This document shows, piece after piece, positions 18,287 through 26,308 of a stretch of DNA of 64,000 bases. Source of the DNA: Micromonospora andamanensis. GTDB taxonomy: Bacteria; Actinomycetota; Actinomycetes; Mycobacteriales; Micromonosporaceae. A model generated the notes under the pieces. The model did not search any database, had not been told where the DNA came from, and saw only the letters and a list, made by a program, of their open reading frames with translations. How positions within the stretch are numbered: position 1 is the stretch's first letter; each line of letters begins with the position of its first letter. A program made the translations under genes and the position numbers. The stretch covers positions 1-64,000 of the forward strand of contig NZ_BOOZ01000013.1 of NCBI RefSeq assembly GCF_016863495.1, written 5' to 3'.

Positions 18287-18508
18287 TCAGCCGGCGGGCG
18301 GGTACGGGTCGTCGTGGTAGGTGTACTCGGTCTCGATCTTCCCGTCGGCCGTGTGCACCACGAGCTGGCTGGGCTCGTGACCGTGTGCCGCCTCGCGTCC
18401 GGCCTCGACCGCCCGCTGCTTCGTGTCGTACGTACCGACGACGGTGCTGCCCTGCTCGACCTTCCAACCACCACCGTCGGGCACCACGTGGTACTCGTTG
18501 CGCGTCAT
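18287..18508 (-). CDS. DUF2188 small protein
   Basis: 73 residues, the full DUF2188 domain: YHVVPDGGGWKVEQGS, then a helix TKQRAVEAGREAAHGHEPSQ, then LVVHTADGKIETEYTYHDD. The beta-alpha-beta pattern with W and HxxDGxI is characteristic; the function of the family is unknown. AAAGGGG lies 7 bases before the ATG at 18508. It appears to be a single-gene unit between two terminator hairpins. Confidence 0.85.
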   Translation of the reverse strand: MTRNEYHVVPDGGGWKVEQGSTVVGTYDTKQRAVEAGREAAHGHEPSQLVVHTADGKIETEYTYHDDPYPPAG

Positions 18509-18590
18509 CTCGCACCCCTTTCCTGCGTGCCGGAGGAGGTACCCGGGACAGGCGGGAAAAAACGCGACAGGTGGTACCCGTGAGCAGATC

Positions 18591-18626
18591 GGGCCCGGTC
18601 ACTCCCGTACGGGAGTGACCGGGCCC
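18591..18626 (-). terminator. Perfect 36-base palindrome, terminator of the LVIVD gene
   Basis: Two 18-base arms (18591-18608 and 18609-18626) meet with no spacer. The element follows the minus-strand LVIVD-protein gene and is the strongest hairpin of the window. Confidence 0.85.
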
Positions 18627-18643
18627 GGTCGGTGCGTCGGGTC

Positions 18644-20101
18644 CTACCAGCTGAGGTAGCTGGGCTGGGTCTGCACGTTCAACTCCCGGAAGTGGGCCAG
18701 CTTGGCCGTCCACGTCCGCCAGTCGTTGAGTTCGAGCACGTCGAGCCCCTTCTGGATGTCAGAGGAGTAGATGTGCCCGTTGTAGTAGTAGGCCGACCAG
18801 GAGCCGCCGATGATGAGCTGGCTGTCCGACAGCGGGCCGCGCTCCCAGTAGCCGATCTCCTTCGGCTTGCGCGAGTTGGTGAAGTCCCACACCGACACGC
18901 CGCCCTGGTACCACGCCTGGACCATGATGTCCTTGCCGAGGACCGGGATGAGCGAGCCGTTGTGCGCCACGCAGTTCTCGGTGTCCCCGTTGGTCCGGGG
19001 GATCTTGTAGTAGCTGCGGAACTCCAGCTTGCGCTTGTCACCGCGACCGGTGATGTCGTAGATGGCGTTGGCGCCGCGCTCCGGGCCCACGGCCTCGTTG
19101 CAGGTGGCGCCGCCGCCACCGCCTAGCTCGTCGGTGAAGACGACCTTGGTGCCGCGGTTGTTGAAGGTGGCCGAGTGCCAGAACGCGAAGTTCGTCGTGT
19201 CCCGCACGGTGTGCAGCACCCGCGGCGCCTCCCGCTTGCTGATGTCCAGCAGCACTCCGTCACCCATGCAGGCGCCTGCGGCCAGGTCCTTCGTCGGGTA
19301 GGCGGTGATGTCGTGGCAGCCCGAGGTCGCCGAGCCGCCCGTACGACCCTCGTAGCCGCCGTCGGGGAAGAGGTTCGGCGTGGCGACGACCGCCGCGTCG
19401 GTCGGCTTCTTCAGCGGCACCTTGACGATGCTTATCGAGTCGTGCGGCGGCTGGCAGTCCGGCAGGGCGGCGTTCGGGCTGTACGAGGAGACGTACAGGT
19501 AGACCGACTTCTTGTCCTTCGCCGGTACCAGCGTGTGGGTGTGTGAGCCGCAGGCCGTCTCGACCGCCTTGACGTACCGGGGGCTGGTCTTGTTCTTGAT
19601 GTCGAAGACCTTGATGCCCTCCCACGACTCCTTGATCGTGGCGGACTGGGAGACGCTGCTGCACGAGTCGTCGCTGCGCGACGCGTCCGTCGACAGGAAG
19701 AGCAGGTCACCGTAGACGGAGATGTCGTTCTGCGCGCCCGGGCAGAGCACCTGCGAGACGATCGTCGGCTTGCTCGGCTTGGAGACGTCGTAGATCACGA
19801 AGCCGTCGTAGTTGCCGACGAAGGCGTACCTGCCCTGGAAGGCGATGTCGGTGCCGAGCGCCGCCGTGGTGTTGAACGGCGACTGCTTCGGCAGGTTGGC
19901 GATCAGCTTGAGGTTGGGGCTGCTGGCGATCTCGTCGACACCGAGCGGTGCCTCGACTGCTGCGGTTGACTCGACGGCCGCCTGGGCGACCGTCTGCGCG
20001 TTGCCGGGTGGGGCAACGGCGATGCTGGCGAGGAGGAGCCCGGTGGCGGCCACACTGACGATACGCAGTTGCCGCCCCCGTGGCAGGGTCGATCCGACCA
20101 T
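18644..20101 (-). CDS. Secreted LVIVD-repeat beta-propeller protein
   Basis: 485 residues from ATG 20101, chosen over GTG 20110 because GAAGG lies 9 bases before the ATG. A signal peptide is visible (LRIVSVAATGLLLASIAVAPPGNA). The mature part has repeated ...vyDvs.p..P.lv... strands such as YDGFVIYDVSKPSKPTIVSQ, GIKVFDIKNKTSPRYVKAV and GVLLDISKREAPRVL, the LVIVD pattern that builds a beta-propeller, with many Cys (LCPGAQNDI, DDSCSSV, ACGSHTHT, NCVAHNGS) likely in disulfides. Conserved His residues (SHTHTLV, CHDITAYP) could bind metal. The family is common in Actinobacteria and uncharacterised. It is divergent from a DUF305 gene. Confidence 0.85.
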   Translation of the reverse strand: MVGSTLPRGRQLRIVSVAATGLLLASIAVAPPGNAQTVAQAAVESTAAVEAPLGVDEIASSPNLKLIANLPKQSPFNTTAALGTDIAFQGRYAFVGNYDGFVIYDVSKPSKPTIVSQVLCPGAQNDISVYGDLLFLSTDASRSDDSCSSVSQSATIKESWEGIKVFDIKNKTSPRYVKAVETACGSHTHTLVPAKDKKSVYLYVSSYSPNAALPDCQPPHDSISIVKVPLKKPTDAAVVATPNLFPDGGYEGRTGGSATSGCHDITAYPTKDLAAGACMGDGVLLDISKREAPRVLHTVRDTTNFAFWHSATFNNRGTKVVFTDELGGGGGATCNEAVGPERGANAIYDITGRGDKRKLEFRSYYKIPRTNGDTENCVAHNGSLIPVLGKDIMVQAWYQGGVSVWDFTNSRKPKEIGYWERGPLSDSQLIIGGSWSAYYYNGHIYSSDIQKGLDVLELNDWRTWTAKLAHFRELNVQTQPSYLSW

Positions 20102-20125
20102 CGGCGACACCCTTCGAAAGGGGAG

Positions 20126-20144
20126 TGAGGTTGGCCGTACCTTA
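20126..20144 (-). promoter_or_regulatory. Candidate iron box (IdeR/DmdR-like)
   Basis: On the minus strand the site reads TAAGGTACGGCCAACCTCA and matches 14 of 19 positions of the consensus TTAGGTTAGGCTAACCTAA, keeping the AGGT/ACCT half-sites at the right 7-base spacing. It lies 25-43 bases before the LVIVD-protein ATG. It could be chance; no iron genes are adjacent. Confidence 0.4.
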
Positions 20145-20240
20145 CTCGCAGATGAGATCCATCGATGTGATCCAGGTCACATTTTACGTCCAATGTGAAT
20201 GGATACGATCGCAGCGACCTCGATCCGGAGGAGGTGTCGC

Positions 20241-20945
20241 ATGACCGGCCGACGCGGACGGATACTCGCCGCCGTCACAACGGTCGCGGTGGCGCTGACA
20301 GTCGGCGCCGTCGCGTTGCGCGGTGGCGTCTCCGGGCCGGCGGCACCGGGTTCGGCCGCCGCCACCGCACCGTCCACCCGCCCGGCACCGTCCGGTGTGG
20401 ACGCCTCCGCGCCACCGGTCATCGTGCCGGGCCGCCCGGGGGAGGACGCCGTCGAGCGCCCCGCCGACGAGGTCCGCAACGACTCGCCGCCCCGCTACAA
20501 CAGCCTGGACACCTGGTTCGTCCGGATGATGATTCCGCACCACGAGCAGGCCCTGGAGATGGCCGGGCTGGCCACCGACCGGGCCGCCGAGCCGAGGGTG
20601 CGCGCCCTCGCCGACCGGATCCGGGCCAGCCAGGGGCCGGAGATCGGCGTGCTGCGGGCCTGGCTGACCACGCGGGGCCTCTCCGCCGGCGTCGACGGGC
20701 ACGACCACGCCACGATGCGGGGCATGCAGCCGGCCGAGGCGATGCGCCGGCTCGCCGCCGCCCGGGGCGCCGAGTTCGACAACCTCTTCCTGCGGATGAT
20801 GACCGAGCACCACGAGGGCGCCGTGCTGATGGCGACCGACGTGCTCAAGGTCGGGCTCGACCTGACCGTGGAGCAGTTCGCCACCTCGGTCGCCAGTGAA
20901 CAGTCCGTCGAGATCGCCCGGATGCGCGACCTCCTGCCGGTCTGA
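20241..20945 (+). CDS. DUF305 (copper-type ferritin-like) exported protein
   Basis: 234 residues from ATG 20241; GGAGGAGG 6 bases before it rules against the longer start at 20199. A signal/anchor segment (RILAAVTTVAVALTVGAVAL) is followed by a Pro/Ala-rich linker and a tandem four-helix DUF305 domain with paired His motifs MMIPHHEQALEMA and MMTEHHEGAVLMA plus DGHDHATMRGM. His/Met-rich DUF305 proteins are associated with metal, especially copper, handling outside the cytosol. It is divergent from the LVIVD-protein gene. Confidence 0.88.
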   Translation: MTGRRGRILAAVTTVAVALTVGAVALRGGVSGPAAPGSAAATAPSTRPAPSGVDASAPPVIVPGRPGEDAVERPADEVRNDSPPRYNSLDTWFVRMMIPHHEQALEMAGLATDRAAEPRVRALADRIRASQGPEIGVLRAWLTTRGLSAGVDGHDHATMRGMQPAEAMRRLAAARGAEFDNLFLRMMTEHHEGAVLMATDVLKVGLDLTVEQFATSVASEQSVEIARMRDLLPV

Positions 20946-21015
20946 CCGGTACCGACCCGCCGGCCGGGAGCACTCTCGCGTCCGCCGTCGGGTCGCCTCG
21001 TACGCTGGGTGCACG

Positions 21016-22239
21016 ATGAGTGCGATGATCTTTGGCCGACGGTTGCCCGCGGTCGCCTTCGACGTGGCCCTCGCCGGCCTGGTGGCCCTGGTCAGCGTGG
21101 CCGGCGGGCCCGTGCAGCCCGGCGGCTGGTGGTCCACAGCGATCGGGGTGGGGATGGCGCTGGCCCTGCTGTTCCGCCGCGTCCGACCGGTGGCGGTGAC
21201 CGTCGTGATCGCGGTACTGGCCTTCACGCAGGTCGCCCTCGGCTGGGCGCCGATGCTCTACGACGTCGCGGTCCTGATCGCCCTGTACGGCGTCGTCAAG
21301 TACGCCGAGCGGCTACGCGACGGTGTCATCGCCGGTGGGGTGGCCGTGCTCGGTGCGGTCTTCGCCGCCGTGCGGCAGCCGCTGCCCGCCCCCTGGTACT
21401 ACACGGCCATCTACTACACGCTGATCACCGGGGCGGTCTGGCTGGTGGCGCTGAACGTCCGCACCCGCCGGCAGTACGTGCTCAGCCTGGAGGAGCGGGC
21501 GGCGACCCTCGAACGGGAGCGGGAGGCCGAGGCGCGGGCGGCGGTGGCTGAGGAACGCACCCGGATCGCCCGCGAACTGCACGACGTGGTGGCGCACAGC
21601 ATGGCCGTCATGATCGTTCAGGCGGACGGAGCACGTTACGTGATCGACCAGAATCCTGAGACCTCCCGGGATGCGCTCAAGATCGTGGCGGACACCGGTC
21701 GGCAGGCGCTTGAGGACATGCGCCGGCTGGTGGGTGTGCTACGCGAACCGGACCCCGCGGAGCCAGTGCCCGTACCACCCGTACGACCCGTGCCCGACCT
21801 GGCCGAACCCGCCCACCGCCGGCCCTCGGTGGCCGAGCTGCCCGCCCTGCTGGACCGCTTCCGTGAGGCCGGGTTGCGGGTGAGCTACACGGTCATCGAC
21901 GGGCCCGTCCCGCTGCCGCAGGCGCTGGAGCTGACCGTGCACCGGTTGGCTCAGGAGGCGTTGACGAACGTGCTCAAGCACGCCGGGGTGGGCGCGAGCG
22001 TGGAGATCACTCTGGAGCAGGCCGCCGACGGCGTCGCACTCGTGGTGGTCGACGACGGTCGCGGCCACCTACCGCTCACCCCGACGCCGCCGGGCGGTCA
22101 CGGACTGGTCGGCATGCGCGAACGGGTCTCGGTGTACGACGGCAGCCTCACCGCCGGTGCCCGGCTGGCCGGTGGCTGGCAGGTGCGGGCGTGGCTGCCG
22201 TTGCCGGCCGCTCCGGCAACGGGGGTGATCGCGGCATGA
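21016..22239 (+). CDS. Sensor histidine kinase paired with an ABC exporter
   Basis: 407 residues from ATG 21016. About five N-terminal hydrophobic segments (residues 8-140) are followed by a short coiled coil (SLEERAATLEREREAEARAA), a HisKA_3 domain with the phospho-acceptor His in IARELHDVVAHSMAVMIVQ, and an HATPase with AQEALTNVLKHAG and HGLVGMRERVSVYDG. There is no periplasmic sensor domain, as in intramembrane-sensing kinases that watch over drug exporters. It is translationally coupled to its response regulator (ATGA overlap) and lies before an ABC exporter operon. TACGCT lies 9 bases before the ATG, so the mRNA may be nearly leaderless. Confidence 0.9.
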   Translation: MSAMIFGRRLPAVAFDVALAGLVALVSVAGGPVQPGGWWSTAIGVGMALALLFRRVRPVAVTVVIAVLAFTQVALGWAPMLYDVAVLIALYGVVKYAERLRDGVIAGGVAVLGAVFAAVRQPLPAPWYYTAIYYTLITGAVWLVALNVRTRRQYVLSLEERAATLEREREAEARAAVAEERTRIARELHDVVAHSMAVMIVQADGARYVIDQNPETSRDALKIVADTGRQALEDMRRLVGVLREPDPAEPVPVPPVRPVPDLAEPAHRRPSVAELPALLDRFREAGLRVSYTVIDGPVPLPQALELTVHRLAQEALTNVLKHAGVGASVEITLEQAADGVALVVVDDGRGHLPLTPTPPGGHGLVGMRERVSVYDGSLTAGARLAGGWQVRAWLPLPAAPATGVIAA

Positions 22240-22916
22240 CCGTCCGGGTGGTGATCGTGGACGACCAGGCGCTGGTGCGCGCCGGGTTCCGGATGGTGCT
22301 GGGCTCCCAGCCCGATCTTGAGGTGGTCGGTGAGGCGATCGACGGCGCGGACGCGCTGCGGGTGCTCGACCGCGTCACCGCGGACGTGGTGGTGATGGAT
22401 GTCCGGATGCCGACCATGGACGGCGTGGAGGCCACCCGCCGGATCTGCGCCCAGCCGGCCGGCGGGCCCAAGGTGCTGGTGCTGACCACCTTCGACACCG
22501 AGGCGGACGCGTTCGCCGCGCTGCGCGCGGGGGCCAGCGGCTTCCTGCTCAAGAACGTCCCGCCGGAGGAACTGCTGGCCGCGATCCGGGTCGTCGCGGG
22601 CGGCGAGTCGGTGGTCGCCCCGTCGATCACCAGGCGGCTGCTCGACCGGTTCGCCGGCCAGCTCGGCACCGGGCCCACCGAGGATCCCCGGCTGGCTCAG
22701 CTCACCGACCGGGAACGGGAGATCCTGCTGCTGGTCGCGCAGGGCCTGGCCAACGCGGAGATCGCCGCCCGGATCCATGTCGCCGAGGCGACGGTGAAGA
22801 CCCACGTGGGCCGGATACTGGCCAAACTCCAGCTCCGCGACCGGGTGCAGGCGGTGGTCCTGGCCTACGAGAGTGGCCTGGTCACCCCGGGTGCGGAGGG
22901 CCTGCGTACGACCTGA
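22236..22916 (+). CDS. NarL/LuxR-family response regulator
   Basis: 226 residues from the ATG that overlaps the kinase stop. The receiver has VVIVDDQALVRAG, phospho-acceptor Asp in VVMDVRMPTMDG and LVLTTFDTE; the DNA-binding domain has LTDREREILLLVAQGLANAEIA and VAEATVKTHVGRILAKLQLRD. It presumably acts on the ABC exporter operon that starts 130 bases downstream, where a 16-base direct repeat is found. An upstream frame extension is rejected because it would run inside the kinase coding region. Confidence 0.93.
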   Translation: MTVRVVIVDDQALVRAGFRMVLGSQPDLEVVGEAIDGADALRVLDRVTADVVVMDVRMPTMDGVEATRRICAQPAGGPKVLVLTTFDTEADAFAALRAGASGFLLKNVPPEELLAAIRVVAGGESVVAPSITRRLLDRFAGQLGTGPTEDPRLAQLTDREREILLLVAQGLANAEIAARIHVAEATVKTHVGRILAKLQLRDRVQAVVLAYESGLVTPGAEGLRTT

Positions 22917-22957
22917 GGCGTACGGGTGTGCCAGGTGCGGGACGACCTGAGACGTAC
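22908..22957 (+). repeat. Direct repeat before the ABC exporter genes
   Basis: ACGACCTGAGGCGTAC (22908-22923) recurs as ACGACCTGAGACGTAC (22942-22957), 15 of 16 identical, 34 bases apart. The first copy overlaps the response regulator stop codon. Position suits a binding site for a dimeric regulator. Confidence 0.5.
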
Positions 22958-23046
22958 CGAGGTCGACCGTCCGGGTTGATCCCGACGGGCCGGTGGTCTC
23001 CATAGCGTCAGGGACGTCCGAGGTTCACCGTTCCCTGGAGCAGCAC

Positions 23047-23829
23047 GTGTCGATCGCACCACCCGTCCACGTCACCGCCGGTGTCGCCGTCACGGCGCGG
23101 GGCCTGCGCAAGCAGTACGGCACCGGTCAGGCCGGCGTCGTCGCCCTCGACGAGGTCGACGTCGACTTCGCCGCCAGCCGTTTCACCGCCATCATGGGCC
23201 CCTCCGGCTCCGGCAAGTCGACACTCATGCACTGCCTGGCCGGCCTGGACCGACCCACCGCCGGGACGGTACGCGTGGGCGACGCCGAGCTGGGCCGCCT
23301 CGACGACCGCCGGCTCACGCTGCTGCGTCGCGACCGGATCGGCTTCGTGTTCCAGAAGTTCAACCTGCTGCCGGCGCTGCGCGCGGAGGAGAACATCACC
23401 CTGCCGCTGGACATCGCCGGACGGCGACCCGACCCGGCCTGGCTGCGGCAGGTGGTCGCGGCGGTCGGACTGACCGACCGGTTGCGACACCGTCCGGCCG
23501 AACTCTCCGGTGGCCAGCAGCAGCGGGTCGCGGTGGCCCGGGCGTTGATCACCAAGCCGTGGGTGATCTTCGCCGACGAGCCGACCGGCAACCTGGACTC
23601 CCGTGCCGGGGCGGAGGTGCTGCGGCTGCTGCGTGCGGCGGTCGACACCCTCGGGCAGACGGTGGTGATGGTAACCCACGACCCGGTCGCCGCTGCCCAC
23701 GCCGATCGGGTGGTCTTCCTCGCCGATGGTCGGCTCGTCCGGGAACTGGCCGAGCCGACCGCCGAGGGAGTCCTCGACGTGCTCGCCCACCTGGACACCG
23801 ACGGCGCGGCCCCGGCTGGAGGGCGCTGA
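23047..23829 (+). CDS. ABC exporter ATP-binding protein (MacB/LolD type)
   Basis: 260 residues from GTG 23047; GGAG lies 7 bases before it. Walker A is MGPSGSGKSTLMH, the signature LSGGQQQRVAVARAL and Walker B VIFADEPTGNLDS, with the H-loop in MVTHDPVAAAHADR. The EPTGNLDS form and the length mark the MacB/LolD/FtsE group, which works with FtsX-fold permeases on lipids, peptides or drugs at the membrane. It ends one base before the permease ATG. The kinase/regulator pair upstream suggests induction by a compound that acts on the envelope (inference). Confidence 0.95.
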   Translation: MSIAPPVHVTAGVAVTARGLRKQYGTGQAGVVALDEVDVDFAASRFTAIMGPSGSGKSTLMHCLAGLDRPTAGTVRVGDAELGRLDDRRLTLLRRDRIGFVFQKFNLLPALRAEENITLPLDIAGRRPDPAWLRQVVAAVGLTDRLRHRPAELSGGQQQRVAVARALITKPWVIFADEPTGNLDSRAGAEVLRLLRAAVDTLGQTVVMVTHDPVAAAHADRVVFLADGRLVRELAEPTAEGVLDVLAHLDTDGAAPAGGR

Positions 23830-23830
23830 C

Positions 23831-26308
23831 ATGATCCGGCTGACCCTGCGCTCGCTGCGTGCCGAGGCGGCGCGCATGCTGATGTCCACCCTCGCCGTGG
23901 TCCTCGGCGTGGCCTTCATCGCCGGTACGTTGATCTTCGTGGACGGGATGCGGAGCGGCGCCTACGACCGGGCAGGCACCTTCGACCGACACACCGACGT
24001 CGGTGTCTACCGGGACGACATGATCGACGCGTCCCTGGTCGAGCAGGTGCGCGCGGTCGACGGGGTACGCGCCGCCGAGGGCGAGCTGACCGGCACCGCC
24101 GGGGTGGTCGGCTCCGACGGGCGTCCGGTGCTCGGCTACGGGGTACTTGCCGCGATCCCCACCGACCCCACCCTCCAGTCCTACGACGTGGTGGCCGGCC
24201 GACTGCCCGCCCGCGCCGGCGAACTGGTGCTCGACCAGCGGACCGTCGCGGCGCAGGGCTTCGACCTCGGCGCTCCGGTACGCGTCGGTGGCGCCAGCGG
24301 CGCGGCCCGCCCGTACACCCTGGTGGGCACTGTCGACGTGGCCGGCAGTTCGCGTGACATCGGTGGTCCGTTCATCGGATTGGTGGGCGCTGACGCCCTC
24401 GCCGTCACCGAACGGCGCGACTACGACCGGATCATGGTGGCGGCCGAGGCGGGGACAGCCGACCGTCTCCTCGCCGAGCGGATCATCGAGCTGACAGGTG
24501 GGGACACCACCGTACGTACCCGGCAGGAGATCCTCGACGCCGCCGTGGCCGAGGAGGTCCGCGACCTGAGCCAGTTCAACATGGTGCTGCTCACGTTCGC
24601 CGGAGTGGCAGTGGTGGTGGCCGCCTTCGTCATCGCCAACACGTTCACGATCGTGCTGGCGCAGCGCGCCCGGCGGACCGCGCTGCTGCGCCTGGTCGGT
24701 GCCACCCGGGGGCAGGTGTTCCGGGCCACGCTGCTGGAGTCGGTGGCTGTCGGGCTCGTCGCCTCGACCCTCGGTGTGCTGCTCGGCGCCGGGCTGGCGG
24801 CCGGCCTCAACGTCCTGATGGCGCGACTGGCCACCCCGTTGTACGGCGAGCTGACGCTTACCGTCGGCACCGTGCTGGGCTGCCTCGGCGCGGGCACGGC
24901 CCTCACCGTCGGCGCGGCCCTCGTACCGGCCTGGCAGGGCACCCGGACAGCCCCGGTGGCCGCGTTGACCGACGCCGCCGTCCAGGTCGCCCGCCCCGCC
25001 GGCCGGGTACGTCTGGCGATCGGCGCGATCGTCCTCGCCAGCGGGGTGGCGGCCCTGATCGGCGCGGCCTCGGCGGGGCAGGTCGCGCTTGTCGCCCTGG
25101 GTGGGGTGCTCAGCTTCCTCGGCCTGGTCCTGTTCGGTCCGGTGCTGGTGCCGGCGTTGGTGCGGCTGTTCGGCGTCCCGACCCGGAGGATTTTCGGGAC
25201 GACCTGCTCCCTCGCCGTCGCCAACGCGGTTCGCAATCCTCGGCGGGTAGCCGCGACCGCCATCGCACTGGTGATCGGAATCGGTCTGGTCTCCTCCTTC
25301 GTGGTGGGCGCGCAGAGCACCAAGGTGGCCATCGAGCGCAGCGTCGACGCCCAGGTGGGGGTGGACTTCCTGGTGACCGGGATCGGCGTGGAGCTGCCCG
25401 CCGAGGTGGTCGAGGCGCTGGCCGCCCGCCCGGAGTTGGCGACGGTGCACGAGCCGCGTACGCATCTCGCCGATGATGTCGAAACGCGCGCCGCCCACCC
25501 GACGCTGATCGGTCATCGGATCGAACAGGTGCTGACCGGGCAACTCGACCGGTTCGGACCGGGACGGGTACTGGTGCACCGGGAACTGGCCGAGCGGCGC
25601 GGTTGGTCGGCGGGGGAGACGGTGACCCTGCACGGACAGGCGTTCGAGGTGGCGGCGGTGATCGTCGGCACCGGCTCCGAGGCCGTCGATGGACGGGTAC
25701 CGGCCGGTCACGTCGTCGAACTGGACGACGCCGACTTCACCCGGCTCTTTCCGGGCGAGCGAGGCTATCTGGCGGAGATCGACCCGGCGGCGGGCACGTC
25801 GACGGCCGCGGCTCGGGCCGCGATCGAGGCGGTCCTGGTCGACTACCCGACGGTCAACCTGATGGACCAGGCGGCGTACAAACGGATGCTCACCGGCACG
25901 GTGGACATGGTGCTGGCGTTCGTGGTCGCCCTGCTCGGCCTGGCCGTGGTGATCGCCCTGGTAGGGGTGGCGAACACGTTGAGCCTGTCGGTGGTGGAAC
26001 GGACCCGGGAGAACGCGGTGCTGCGGGCGGTCGGGCTGACCCGTGCGCGGATGCGCGGCATGCTGGCCGTCGAGGCGGTGCTCACCGCGCTTGTCGGCGC
26101 GGTGCTCGGCGTCACCCTCGGCACCGGGGTCGCCGCGGCGGGGATGGCCATGTTGTCCCGCATCGCCGGCGACTTCACCCTCGTCGTGCCGTGGGGCCAA
26201 CTCGGCGGCATCCTCGGCATCGCGGTACTGGCGGCGCTTGCCGCGTCGGTGCTGCCGGCCCGCCGGGCCCTGGCGCTGCCCGTCGTCGAGGCGCTCGCGG
26301 ACCGCTGA
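23831..26308 (+). CDS. ABC exporter permease with two FtsX domains
   Basis: 825 residues. An N-terminal anchor (MLMSTLAVVLGVAFIAGTLIFVDGM), a ~200-residue extracytoplasmic MacB_PCD-like region, then a first FtsX domain (~250-370: LLTFAGVAVVVAAFVIANTFTI), central helices, a second extracytoplasmic stretch (~500-680) and a second FtsX domain (LAFVVALLGLAVVIALVGVANTLSLSV to the end). This ten-helix, two-FtsX layout is usual for actinobacterial MacB-like permeases and differs from the four-helix E. coli MacB. It stops directly before the stop codon of the convergent dehydrogenase gene, with no intergenic base. Confidence 0.94.
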   Translation: MIRLTLRSLRAEAARMLMSTLAVVLGVAFIAGTLIFVDGMRSGAYDRAGTFDRHTDVGVYRDDMIDASLVEQVRAVDGVRAAEGELTGTAGVVGSDGRPVLGYGVLAAIPTDPTLQSYDVVAGRLPARAGELVLDQRTVAAQGFDLGAPVRVGGASGAARPYTLVGTVDVAGSSRDIGGPFIGLVGADALAVTERRDYDRIMVAAEAGTADRLLAERIIELTGGDTTVRTRQEILDAAVAEEVRDLSQFNMVLLTFAGVAVVVAAFVIANTFTIVLAQRARRTALLRLVGATRGQVFRATLLESVAVGLVASTLGVLLGAGLAAGLNVLMARLATPLYGELTLTVGTVLGCLGAGTALTVGAALVPAWQGTRTAPVAALTDAAVQVARPAGRVRLAIGAIVLASGVAALIGAASAGQVALVALGGVLSFLGLVLFGPVLVPALVRLFGVPTRRIFGTTCSLAVANAVRNPRRVAATAIALVIGIGLVSSFVVGAQSTKVAIERSVDAQVGVDFLVTGIGVELPAEVVEALAARPELATVHEPRTHLADDVETRAAHPTLIGHRIEQVLTGQLDRFGPGRVLVHRELAERRGWSAGETVTLHGQAFEVAAVIVGTGSEAVDGRVPAGHVVELDDADFTRLFPGERGYLAEIDPAAGTSTAAARAAIEAVLVDYPTVNLMDQAAYKRMLTGTVDMVLAFVVALLGLAVVIALVGVANTLSLSVVERTRENAVLRAVGLTRARMRGMLAVEAVLTALVGAVLGVTLGTGVAAAGMAMLSRIAGDFTLVVPWGQLGGILGIAVLAALAASVLPARRALALPVVEALADR

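Noticed and set aside
23549-26200. Long open frame antisense to the ABC transporter genes
   Set aside because: Same low-complexity composition; the sense strand encodes complete ATPase and FtsX domains.
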